Below are positions 25,086 to 34,224 of a stretch of DNA of 64,000 nucleotides, one piece after another. This stretch comes from Nitrospirillum sp034653275 (lineage in GTDB: Bacteria > Pseudomonadota > Alphaproteobacteria > Azospirillales > Azospirillaceae). The notes under the pieces were generated by a model, which saw only the letters and a list, made by a program, of their open reading frames with translations, made no database searches and was not told the DNA's origin. The translations under genes were made by a program, and so were the position numbers. The stretch lies in NCBI RefSeq assembly GCF_034653275.1, contig NZ_JAYEES010000001.1:620001-684000 (forward strand). The letters run 5' to 3'. The first letter of the stretch is position 1. Every line of letters begins with the position of its first letter.

Positions 25086-25099
25086 ATTCATAAATGAAT
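25086..25099. promoter_or_regulatory. Inverted repeat ATTCAT-AA-ATGAAT, candidate LysR site
   Basis: A perfect 6-bp inverted repeat with a two-base spacer lies 25 bases upstream of the LysR start, in the 142-base divergent gap. It is a plausible autoregulatory or activator site, since LysR proteins bind such A/T-rich dyads. Confidence 0.4.
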
Positions 25100-25203
25100 A
25101 GTGTGTCTTTGGTCCTGTCAATTGATGATCAGAAGGGAATAGGCAACCTTGGAGGAATGCACGCCGCCGCTGACGGCGGCCCAAACCAACGAGGTCGTTC
25201 ATC

Positions 25204-26250
25204 ATGAAAGCCGTCGGTTATTACCAGAACCAAGCCATCGACCAGGCCGACAGCCTGGTGGATCTGGAGCTTCCCACCCCCGTGGCCACCGGCCGGGACC
25301 TGCTGGTGCGGGTTGAGGCCATCTCGGTCAACCCCGTGGACACCAAGGTCCGCCGCAACGCTGCCCCGGTCGGGGGCGCGGCGCGCATCCTGGGTTGGGA
25401 CGCCGTGGGCACGGTGGTCGCGACCGGTCCGGAAGTGACGCTGTTCAAGGCCGGTGACGCCGTGTTCTATGCCGGCGCGCTGGAGCGCCCCGGCACCAAT
25501 GCTGAATTCCATCTGGTGGATGAGCGCCTGGTGGGTCCCAAGCCCGCCAGCCTGACGGCGGCGGAGGCCGCGGCCCTGCCGCTGACCAGCATCACCGCCT
25601 GGGAAATGCTGTTCGACCGCATGGGGGTGGCTCGGCTGCCGGCCGTTGGCGGAGGGGACGGGACTGACAACGGTGGTACCGCCGGCGTGCTGCTGATCGT
25701 GGGCGGTGCCGGCGGCGTCGGCTCCATCGCCACCCAGCTGGCCCGCCGGCTGACGGGCCTGACGGTCATCGCCACCGCCTCGCGGCCCGAAACGCGGGAC
25801 TGGAGCCTGGCCATGGGCGCCCATCACGTCATCGACCACCGCCAGCCGTTGGAACCCCAGGTGCGGGCCATCGCACCCGGCGGCGCCACCCACGTCATGA
25901 GCCTGACAGCGACGGAGCAGCATTTCCCCGCCATCGCCGCCCTGATGGCGCCGCAGGGCAAGTTGGCCCTCATCGATGATCCGGCCCAGCCGGTGGACAT
26001 CACCCTGCTGAAGCGCAAGAGCATCTCCCTGCATTGGGAGTTCATGTACACGCGCTCCATGTTCCAGACGCCGGATATGATCGCCCAGCATGAGCTGCTG
26101 GGCGAGGTCTCGCGCCTGGTGGACGCGGGCGTGTTGCGCACGACGATGACCCAGGATCTGGGCCCCATCAACGCCGCCAACCTGCGCCGCGCCCATGCCG
26201 TGCTCGAAAGCGGCACGGCCCGGGGCAAGCTGGTGTTGTCCGGCTTTTAA
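25204..26250 (+). CDS. Zinc-type alcohol dehydrogenase / quinone oxidoreductase family protein
   Basis: A medium-chain dehydrogenase/reductase of 348 residues. The N-terminal GroES-like domain has VRVEAISVNPVDTKVRRN and ILGWDAVGTVVATG. The Rossmann domain has the NAD(P) loop LLIVGGAGGVGSIATQLARR, and the C-terminal segment VDAGVLRTTMTQ ends in HAVLESGTARGKLVLSG. The catalytic zinc ligands of true alcohol dehydrogenases are not evident, so it is probably an NAD(P)H-dependent quinone or enone reductase of the adh_fam_1 type. The ATG at 25204 follows GAGGTCG. A Gly/Asp-rich insertion (GGGDGTDNGGTAG) precedes the nucleotide loop. Confidence 0.85.
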   Translation: MKAVGYYQNQAIDQADSLVDLELPTPVATGRDLLVRVEAISVNPVDTKVRRNAAPVGGAARILGWDAVGTVVATGPEVTLFKAGDAVFYAGALERPGTNAEFHLVDERLVGPKPASLTAAEAAALPLTSITAWEMLFDRMGVARLPAVGGGDGTDNGGTAGVLLIVGGAGGVGSIATQLARRLTGLTVIATASRPETRDWSLAMGAHHVIDHRQPLEPQVRAIAPGGATHVMSLTATEQHFPAIAALMAPQGKLALIDDPAQPVDITLLKRKSISLHWEFMYTRSMFQTPDMIAQHELLGEVSRLVDAGVLRTTMTQDLGPINAANLRRAHAVLESGTARGKLVLSGF

Positions 26251-26257
26251 AGCGGAA

Positions 26258-26286
26258 GGCTGGCCTGGGGCGGGCCCGGGCCAGCC
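26258..26286. terminator. Hairpin after the dehydrogenase gene
   Basis: GGCTGGCC (26258-26265) and GGCCAGCC (26279-26286) form a perfect 8-bp stem eight bases past the stop at 26250. Outer bases GGAAG and CTTCC extend it imperfectly. No T-tract follows, so efficiency is uncertain. Confidence 0.4.
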
Positions 26287-26327
26287 GGACTTCCCATGAC
26301 CAATCCTTATCCAGCAGGAGGCCGGCC

Positions 26328-26441
26328 ATGCACCGGGTCCCCCCACGGCGGAGCATCGCCCGCCGCATTCTCGACGGGTTCATGCTGGCCGGCCGGCGCT
26401 GGCTTGTTGGCCGCCCCGCGGACCTGTGGCCGCCCCTTTGA
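26328..26441 (+). CDS. Possible 37-residue Arg-rich small protein
   Basis: An ORF starting MHRVPPRRSIARRILDGF and ending PADLWPPL is preceded by a strong AGGAGG eight bases before the ATG. It lies 77 bases past the dehydrogenase gene and just clears the convergent methyltransferase stop. The Arg-rich amphipathic character resembles small alphaproteobacterial proteins, but I recognise no family. The ribosome site is the main evidence. Confidence 0.3.
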   Translation: MHRVPPRRSIARRILDGFMLAGRRWLVGRPADLWPPL

Positions 26442-26443
26442 CG

Positions 26444-29400
26444 TCAGGCGGCCAGCTTGCGCCAAGCCCTTCGAGCCAGCCGGACGATCAGCGGATAGCG
26501 GGACTCCGCGAGCAGCACCAGGGCGGCGGCGATGGGGGGGTCCTGATGCCAGGATGGATCACCCCAGCGTTCGAAAATCTCCTTCGCGGCCGAGTGCGCC
26601 CGTAGCCCCACCAGGCGGATCACGGCCACCTTGGCGCAGACGGTCAACGTGGCCGGCCAATCACATAGCGCAGAATCTTTCACGGCCTGCTCCAGCAGGG
26701 ACTGAACCTGGTCCGCAGTCCGCGCGCTGTTCAGGGCGGCGATGGCGCGTTCCCGTGCCACGGGGTGCACGCTGGGGCGGGTCAAGGTGATCAGGCGGCT
26801 CAGGCAGTCGTCGCCCGGTCGCGTCACGCCCTTCTCGTCCATGGTTGCCACTGTTGGCAGGTGCAAGCCGGACAAGAGGACCTTCATGTCGGAGCGCAGG
26901 CAGGCGCGCTCCGCCTGGCTCAGCATGAAGCCGTCGCTGTCGTCCGCGGTCTCCGCCAGGGTCAGCACGGGGCGGATGTCCGCGCCCAGGACGGCCAGGT
27001 TTTGCAGGGCCAGGCGCAAGGCCGCAGGAATGACGCTTCCAACCTCTCCCTCCGGCAGGCCCCGCCGGTGTCGTGCCTGGCGGGCCGTCACGCCCGCCAG
27101 GACGGCGGCGGCGGCGTAGCAGGCCGATTGGGCGGCGTCATTATCGATGTTGTTGGCTTGGATGGCTCGGGCTTGCAGCGCAAGCATCAGGTCGCTGGGA
27201 TCGCGCGCCGTGTAGGGGCGGGACGTTTCCCCGCCAGCCGGGACGGGCAGGGTCGCCAGCGGCGCGATGTCCGGGCCGAAGCGCTGGTCCAGTTGCAGCG
27301 TCATCAGGCGAGTCACCGCCACGCGGGCGCATAGGGCCCGGATGGCCGGCCAGTCGCGCAGGGCCGGGTCGTCCAGGGCTCTGCCCAGCAGTGTCTCCAC
27401 CTCATGGGCGGTCTCGGCGGCCTGTGCCGCCGCCACCATCGCTTCCTGGGCGGCGTGGCGTACGCTGGGTCGGGCCAGGGTGATCAGGCGCGTCAGGCAG
27501 TCGTCACCGGGGGCTGGTGCGCCCCGCTCATCCAGGGCTCCAGCCTGGGGTAGCCGCAGATTGGCCAGGACCGTCTTCATGTCGGACCGCAGGCTGTCAC
27601 GCTCCGCCTGGCTCAGCATGAAGCCGTCGGTGGTGTCCGCAGTTTCGATGAGGGTTAGCAAAGGGCGGATGTCTGCGCCGTCGACCGCCAAGTTTTGCAG
27701 AGCCAGGCGCAAGGCGGCGGGGATTATGGTTCCGGCTTGGCCCTCATCCACGTCAAGGCGATGCCGCGCCTCGCGCGCCGTCACCCCCGCCAGGACGGCG
27801 GCGGCGGCGTAGCAGGCGGATTGCTCGGCGTCGTTCCCGGCGATATTGGCCTGGATGGCCCGGGCTTGCAGTGCCAGCATCAAGTCGCTGGGGTCCTCTG
27901 CCGTATAGGGCAAAGGGGCGCCAGAGGCGCTGGGAACCGGCAGACTTTCCAGCGGCGCCAAGTCCGGACCGAAGCGCGCATCCAGTTGCAGAGCCATCAG
28001 GCGCGTGACAGCCACCCGGGCGCACAGGGCGCGTGTGGCTGGCCAGTCGCGCAGGGCCGGATCCTCCAGCGCCTGGTTCAGCAGGCTTTCCACCTCGGCG
28101 GCGGTGGGGGCGACTTGCAGGCGAGCGATCGCGGCCTCTTGCGCGGCGTGGCGCACACTGGGGCGGGCCAAGGTGATCAGGCGCGTGACACAATCGTCAC
28201 CCGGCGCAACCGCCCCCTTTTTGTCCAGGGTTTCGGCTTCCCGCATGCCCAGGGTGCCCAAGGTGGCTTGCATGGTTGGACGGAGGCTTTCACGGTCCGT
28301 CTGGTCCAACCTGAAGCCGGTGGCGTCGTCTGCGGTTTCGATGAGGGTCAGCAAGGGGCGGATGTCGGCGCCGTCGACCGCCAGGTTTTGAAGGGCCAGG
28401 CGCAACGCGGCAGGTATGATGCTCCCCGCTTCACCCTCATCCACGCCTAGGCGGTGCCGCGCCTCGCGCGCGGTCACGCCGGCCAGGACGGCGGCGGCGG
28501 CATAGCAGGCGGACTGTTCGGCGCTATTATCCGTGACGTTGGCCTGGATGGCCTTGGATTGTAGTGCCAGCATCAGGTCGCTGGGGTCCTCCCCCGTATA
28601 GGGAAGGGAGGCACCGGAGGAGGTGGGGACCGGCAGGCTGTTCAGCGGGGCCAGGTCCTGGCCGAAGCATGCCTCCAGCCGCAGGGCGATCAAGCGGGCC
28701 ACGGCCACCCGGGCACAAAGGGCGCGCGTGGCCGGCCAATCGCGCAGAACCGGGTCGTTCACCGCCTGCTTCAGCAGGGCCTCCACCGTGGCGGCGGTTG
28801 GGGCGGCTTTCAGGGCGGCGACGGTGGCCTTCCGGGTGCTGTCGCACATGCCGGGACGTGCCAGCATGATCAGGCGCGTGATGCAATCGTCACCCGGTAC
28901 CGTCGTCCCTTTTTCATCCAAGGTTTCGGCCTCGGGCATGCCCAGCGTGCCCAGGATGGCCTTCATGTCGGGCCGCAGGCTCTCGCGGTCGGTTTGGCTC
29001 AGCATGAAGCCGGTGGTGTCGTCCGTTGCCTCGATCAGGGTCAGCAGCGGGCGGATGTCCGCCCCCTGGACCGCCAGGTTCTGCAGGGCCAGGCGCAGGG
29101 CGGCGGGAATGGCGGTACCCGCTTCACCGTTATCCATGCTCAAGCGTTGCAGCACCCGGCGCAACGTCACGCCGGCCAGGGCGGCGGCGGCGGCGTAGCA
29201 GGCCGACTGGGCCGCGTCGTTGTCCCGGTTATTCACCAGGATGGATTTGAAGTGCAGCGTGGCCATCAGGTTGCTGGGCTCACGCGCGGTGAATTTCTCG
29301 AGATTCACGGGGTTGGGCGGGACCACCAGGCTTTCCGGGTCATCCAGGTCGATGCCGAAGCGGGCGCGAACCTGGCGCACAATCTGCTCAAACACCGCCT

Positions 29401-30330
29401 GCGCCTCGTCGGGGAAGCCGAAATTCACCAACTCCTTGAACAGGCGATAACGGAAGCCGTTCTCCAGCCGGTCATACTTCGGCATGCGCTCGGGTGTCAG
29501 GCGCCGGCGCAGGTATTCGCGCAGCAGTTCGCGATCGGCACCGTCAGCCACGTTTTCCGGCAGCGGCATGCGGGAGGCGTGGATGCGCAGGATGCCGGCG
29601 ACGGGCTTCACGCTGACATGGGTGAAGCCGGCGGCCTGCAGCGCCGTTTCCATCGACGTTGCGGTGAACAGGGTCATGTGCGAGCCGGGGCTGATGATGG
29701 GCCACATCATCGATGTCGGCGTTTCCGGCTTCAGCACCCCGCCGTCCGGTGTCGTCAGGACCAGGATGCCCGTGTCGTTCAGGCCGCGGCTGAGCGTTTT
29801 CAGCAAGGGCACCGGGTTCGGCACGTGCTCCAGCAACTCGAAGGCGGCCACCACGTCATAGGTGACGGGCAGGGGGGTGTCCTCGGTGAAATAGTCAGGG
29901 ACGATGTCCAGGCCCAGCCACTGGCGTCCCAGCTCCGACGCGCGGGAGGGGTCGTAGCCCTTGGCTTTCCAACCCAGCGCCACCTCGACATAGTCGCTGA
30001 TGAAGCCGATGTTGGCGCCGATGTCCAGCAGGCGGCCTTCCCCCGGCTTCAGCCAGCCCATGGGTTCCAGCATCACGTCCAGGCCGGCACCCATCTCCAG
30101 GTACAGGTCCGTGGCAGCGATGAAGATGCCGGTGTCATGGCTATAGTCCCCCACCGTCCGGTCGGTGGAGAAGCGGACGGTGCATCGCCGGCAGCACAGC
30201 AGCACCCAGTCCGGATCGTGCGGTCCCCCCAGGGAACGGTCAGGGTCGGCGCATGGGGGCCGGTCTCGCCACAGACCGGGCAGGGGGCCGCGATGGTCGG
30301 GGCGTCGGCGGAGGGCCAGCGGATGTCCAT
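26444..30330 (-). pseudogene. Zinc-ribbon SAM methyltransferase with four 231-residue repeats, frameshifted
   Basis: A very large class I methyltransferase. The start at 30330 (MDIRWPSADAPTIAAPCPVC) gives a CPVC pair; the second pair CCRRC lies in another frame. One extra G in the run at 30225-30230 joins them, giving the four-Cys zinc ribbon that precedes many sugar and glycan methyltransferases. The Rossmann domain has LLDIGANIGFISDYVE (SAM-binding motif I), FELLEHVPNPVPLLKTL and GILVLTTPDGGVLKPETP. After about 350 residues come four tandem 231-residue repeats with no family I recognise, rich in YAAAAVLAGVTAREA and ALRLALQNLAVDGADIRP; the last ends in a unique tail. Restored length is about 1295 residues. 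A role in surface-glycan modification is inferred from the flanking glycosyltransferases. Confidence 0.75.
26600..29293 (-). repeat. Four tandem 693-bp coding repeats
   Basis: Equivalent codons (the F/Y of FTAREPSNL, YTGEDPSDL, YTAEDPSDL, YTARDPSDL) fall at 29293, 28600, 27907 and 27214, exactly 693 bases (231 codons) apart each time. Within each unit the phrases QSACYAAAA, LALQNLAV, PGDDC-RLI-LARP and DWPA-RALCARVAV recur in the same order. Units 2 and 3 are the most alike, unit 1 the most diverged, and unit 4 loses similarity after about 26600. Confidence 0.9.
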
Positions 30331-30591
30331 GCGAAATGCTTCCGTCCTGAAATGCGTTCCTCCGCCCTATGGCACGGCGGGGGCTATCTACCCGGTTGTG
30401 CCCGAGGGCCGGCGGATTTGTCCAGCGCCCGTCTGCGGTGCCGGGCTGTGGCCACTCATGGGCGTGAACCCGTTGGGCGCCCCTCATGGGCGTGGCCCCG
30501 ATGGGCGTGGACAAGGCCGGCGGCCATCCATGAGAATGCGCGACGGGCCCGGGGGGGCTGTTGGCCCGGGATGATGGGGACGCGCATAGGC

Positions 30592-31830
30592 ATGTTTCGG
30601 GTTTTGCTGCTGCATAAGGATTTTCCCGGCCAGTTCCGGCCCCTGGCCTTGTCGTTGCTGGCCGATCCACGGATCGAGGTGCGCGGATTGGGCCAGCGGG
30701 AGGAGTGGGAGCTGCCGGGGCTTACCCCGCAGCTCTACCGCGACATGCCCACCGTGGCCGCGGGCACCCATCCTTATCTATTGAGCGCCGCCGATCATAT
30801 CATTCGCGGCCAGTGCGCGCTGCGGGACGCCGTGGGCATGGCGCAGCAAGGATATCGTCCCGATTTGATCATCGGCCATTGCGGCTTCGGCGATACGCTT
30901 TACATGAAAGACTTGTGGCCAGACGTTCCGCTGGTTGGTTACTTTGAGTTTTACTATCACAGCTGGGGGGCGGACGTGGGTTTCGACCCACTGTTCCCCG
31001 TCACCCTGGACGACCTCGCCCGGGTGCGCACGCTGAACGTCGTCAACCTGCTGGGGCTGGAGGCTGTGGATTTGGGCATCTGCCCGACCGAATGGCAGCG
31101 CTCGCTTCATCCGCCCGCCTTTCGCGACCGCCTGCAGGTCATGCATGAGGGGATAGACACCGACCTCGCCTGTCCCGGGCCGGCGCCGGCCTTCACCCTG
31201 TCCGACGGCATGATCCTCACGCCAGGGGACGAGGTTGTGACCTACGTGGCGCGGGATCTGGAACCCTATCGGGGCTTCCACGTCTTCATGCGCGCGCTGC
31301 CGGAAATCCTGAGACGGCGGCCCGGGGCTCGGGTGGTGGTGGCCGGGGGGGATGGCGTCAGCTACGGCCCGCCGCCCGCCGGTGGCGGGACTTGGCGCGA
31401 GCGCCTGCTGGCGGAAGTGGGACCGGCGCTGGATTCGAGCCGGGTGCATTTCCTGGGGCCGGTGGATCACGGCCGATTTTTGGACCTGATGCGCTTGTCC
31501 AGCGCGCACGTCTATCTCACCTATCCCTTCGTGTTGTCCTGGTCGATGCTGGAGGCCATGGCCTGCGGCGCTTTGCTGGTCGCCTCCGACACGCCGCCGG
31601 TGGCGGAGGTGGTGCGGGATGGGGTGAACGGCTTGCTGTTCCCGTTCTTCGATACGGGCATGTTGGCCAGCCGGGTGGTGGAGGCGCTGGATCGCGGCGC
31701 CGCGTTGGCGCCCCTGCGGCAAAACGCGAGGAAGACGGTGAGGGCGCGATTCGACGCCCGCACCCGGGCTGTCCCCGCCTGGCGCCAGGCCCTGGCGCGG
31801 TTCGGATGCCCTCTGCCGGCAGGGGCTTAA
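30592..31830 (+). CDS. Family 4-type glycosyltransferase
   Basis: A GT-B fold glycosyltransferase of about 412 residues. The N-terminal domain starts MFRVLLLHKDFPGQFRPLAL, the usual opening of one GT4 subgroup (HxxFPGQF). The C-terminal nucleotide-sugar domain has VTYVARDLEPYRGFHVFMRA, GARVVVAGGDGVSYG, VHFLGPVDHGRFLDLM and SMLEAMACGALLVASDTPPV, ending VRDGVNGLLFPFFD; the E...E pair near the end is the donor site. The ATG at 30592 matches the family start; ATGs at 30571 and 30574 are in frame. It is divergent from the repeat methyltransferase, and both may act on the same surface glycan. Confidence 0.88.
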   Translation: MFRVLLLHKDFPGQFRPLALSLLADPRIEVRGLGQREEWELPGLTPQLYRDMPTVAAGTHPYLLSAADHIIRGQCALRDAVGMAQQGYRPDLIIGHCGFGDTLYMKDLWPDVPLVGYFEFYYHSWGADVGFDPLFPVTLDDLARVRTLNVVNLLGLEAVDLGICPTEWQRSLHPPAFRDRLQVMHEGIDTDLACPGPAPAFTLSDGMILTPGDEVVTYVARDLEPYRGFHVFMRALPEILRRRPGARVVVAGGDGVSYGPPPAGGGTWRERLLAEVGPALDSSRVHFLGPVDHGRFLDLMRLSSAHVYLTYPFVLSWSMLEAMACGALLVASDTPPVAEVVRDGVNGLLFPFFDTGMLASRVVEALDRGAALAPLRQNARKTVRARFDARTRAVPAWRQALARFGCPLPAGA

Positions 31831-31974
31831 TTCATCGTTTCATTTAAATGACGCATTAACCGGGCAGAAAATCCGGGGCAGGCATATGTAGAATTTGCCG
31901 TTTCTTTTATGAGTGCGCTAAGGTCGCGCGCAAAGGGGGTCGGCCCCTGCCCGAAAGGGGAATAGGCCGGCATA

Positions 31975-34224
31975 ATGGGGTTCTGTACGGCGGATGACGT
32001 GAGCGCAGATTCATCGACCATGAACGGGGCCATCGTGGACCACACGATGCTCACCGCATTGCTGCTTGTGGCGCAGCACCACGGCGTCCATCTCTCGCGG
32101 GAGCAGCTGGTCCGGACCTATGCCGAGGGGGAAGGCGAGGTCAAGCGCGCCGTCCTGGTGCATGCCGCCGACGAGAAGGGCTTCGAGGCCCGCGCCGTCC
32201 GCATGAACTGGCGCCAGCTGATGCGCCTGGGCCGGGCGGTTCCCGCCATCCTGTGCCTGAAGGACGGGACCGCCCTGGTGCTGACCGGCGTGTCGCCCAG
32301 CGTTTCCCCGCCCATCATCTATGTCCGCGAGCCGGGCCAGGCCAACCAGATCCGCCCCCTGGACGAGATCGCGCTGGATGAGATCTGGGCCGGCGACGTC
32401 GTCCTGATGAAGCCGAAGAACACCGAGGCGGAGGAGCGGGGCCTGTTCGGGCTGGGCTGGCTGATGGGCGAGGTGATGCGCGAACGCCGCATCTTCCGCG
32501 ACGTGGGCCTGGCCGCCTTGATCATGAGCATTTTCGCCCTGGTGCCGCCGCTGGTCTACATGGTCGTGGTCGACCGCGTCCTGGTGCACCAGCGCATGTC
32601 CACCCTGGTGGTTCTGGCCGTCGGCGTGGGGTTCGTGGTCGTTTTCGACACCGCCTTCGGCTGGCTGCGCCGCTACCTGGTGGCGGAGGGCACCGCCCGC
32701 ATCGACGGCCGTCTGACCGCTTTCGTCTACGACCGCCTGCTGGGCTTGCCCATCGAGGTGTTCGAAAGCCTATCCACGGGCCTCATCAACCACCGTCTGA
32801 ACGAAATCTGGCGCGTGCGCAATTTCCTGACCGGTCAGCTGTTCGGCACCGCGCTCGACACGATGACCCTGGTCATCATCATCCCGGCCATGTTCTTCAT
32901 GAACGCGATCCTCAGCCTGTGGGTGCTGGGCATCGCCTGCGTCATGTTCCTGGTCGTTCTGCTGTACATGCCGATGATCGGCCGGTACCACGCCAAGGTG
33001 GTGGAGGCGGAGACCCGCAAGAACTCCTTCCTGATTGAAAGCATCCACGGCATGCGGACGATCAAGTCGCTGGCGCTGGAAGGCAGCAAGCGGCGCGGGT
33101 GGGACATGCGGGGCGCCCAGGCGGTGAAGGCCCACCGCAACCTGGCGCTGGTCGCCAACCAGCCCCAGACCATCCTGCAGCCGCTGGAAAAACTGACCTA
33201 TTCCGGCACCCTGCTGCTGGGTTGCTACATGGCGCTGTCGTCCGACCAGGCGGCGCTCGCCGGGTCGCTGGTGGCGTTCACCATGCTGGCCAGTCGCGCC
33301 ACCCAGCCGCTGGTCCAGATCGCCTCCATGCTGCAGCAGTTGCAGGAAGTGCGCGGCGCCATCGGCCAGGTCGCCTCCATCGTCAACATCCCGCCGGAAG
33401 AGCTGCGGTCGGACCATGGCCTGCGCCCCCGGTTCCATGGGCACATCAGCTTCGAGGATGTCAGCTTCCGCTACCCCGGCGCTCAGAACAAGGCGCTGGA
33501 CCGGGTCACCGTCGACATCCCGCGGGGCAGCGTCGTCGGCGTGATGGGGCGTAGCGGCTCGGGCAAGACCACCGTGACCCGCCTGCTGCAGGGCCTGCAC
33601 CAGGATTACGATGGCCTGATCAAGATCGACGGCGTCGATCTGCGGCAGATGGACATCAGCCACCTGCGGTCCAACTTGGGCGTCGTGCTGCAGGACAACT
33701 TCCTGTTCAGTGGCAGCGTGCGCGAGAACATCGGCGCCGCCCGGGCCGACGCCTCGTTCGAGGAGATCATCGAGGCCGCCCGCATGGCCGGCGCCGAGGA
33801 GTTCATCGAGCGCCTGCCGCGCGGTTACGATACCTTCCTGGCCGAGGGGTCGACCAACATCTCCGGCGGGCAGCGCCAGCGCATCGCCATCGCCCGCGCC
33901 CTGTTGGTCGACCCGCCCATCCTGATCCTGGACGAGGCGACCAGCGCCCTGGACCCGGACAGCGAAGCCATCATCAACAGCAACCTGCAGCGCATTTCCG
34001 AAGGCCGGACGATGGTGATCATCTCCCATCGCCTGACCTCGCTGGTGGATTGCGATATGATCGTGGTGATGGAGCGCGGGCGGGTCTACGACGTCGGCAC
34101 CCATGAGGAATTGCTCCAGCGGTGCGATATCTATCGTCACCTCTGGTTCCAGCAGAATCGCCATCAATCTTCCGGAGTTCCCAATGAGCGCGCGCTCTCT
34201 GGTCCCGACGCCCCGCGGGAGTGA
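31975..34224 (+). CDS. Type I secretion ABC transporter with C39-like domain
   Basis: A 749-residue HlyB-type exporter. Residues 20-140 form a C39 peptidase-like domain that lacks the catalytic Cys, as in HlyB, where it binds the substrate instead of cutting it. A transmembrane domain of about six helices follows (LAALIMSIFALVPPLVYMVV through about residue 460). The ATPase has Walker A GRSGSGKTT, Q-loop VVLQDNFLFSGSVRENI, signature NISGGQRQRIAIA, Walker B ILILDEATSALD and the H-loop ISHRLTSL. The gene overlaps hlyD-like by 41 bases. No TolC and no RTX-type substrate is in the window. The start at 31975 is uncertain; 32020 is an alternative. Confidence 0.9.
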   Translation: MGFCTADDVSADSSTMNGAIVDHTMLTALLLVAQHHGVHLSREQLVRTYAEGEGEVKRAVLVHAADEKGFEARAVRMNWRQLMRLGRAVPAILCLKDGTALVLTGVSPSVSPPIIYVREPGQANQIRPLDEIALDEIWAGDVVLMKPKNTEAEERGLFGLGWLMGEVMRERRIFRDVGLAALIMSIFALVPPLVYMVVVDRVLVHQRMSTLVVLAVGVGFVVVFDTAFGWLRRYLVAEGTARIDGRLTAFVYDRLLGLPIEVFESLSTGLINHRLNEIWRVRNFLTGQLFGTALDTMTLVIIIPAMFFMNAILSLWVLGIACVMFLVVLLYMPMIGRYHAKVVEAETRKNSFLIESIHGMRTIKSLALEGSKRRGWDMRGAQAVKAHRNLALVANQPQTILQPLEKLTYSGTLLLGCYMALSSDQAALAGSLVAFTMLASRATQPLVQIASMLQQLQEVRGAIGQVASIVNIPPEELRSDHGLRPRFHGHISFEDVSFRYPGAQNKALDRVTVDIPRGSVVGVMGRSGSGKTTVTRLLQGLHQDYDGLIKIDGVDLRQMDISHLRSNLGVVLQDNFLFSGSVRENIGAARADASFEEIIEAARMAGAEEFIERLPRGYDTFLAEGSTNISGGQRQRIAIARALLVDPPILILDEATSALDPDSEAIINSNLQRISEGRTMVIISHRLTSLVDCDMIVVMERGRVYDVGTHEELLQRCDIYRHLWFQQNRHQSSGVPNERALSGPDAPRE

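Noticed and set aside
26600..29293. Segmental duplication by a mobile element
   Set aside because: The 693-bp units are in frame within one gene and diverged, with no flanking inverted repeats or transposase.
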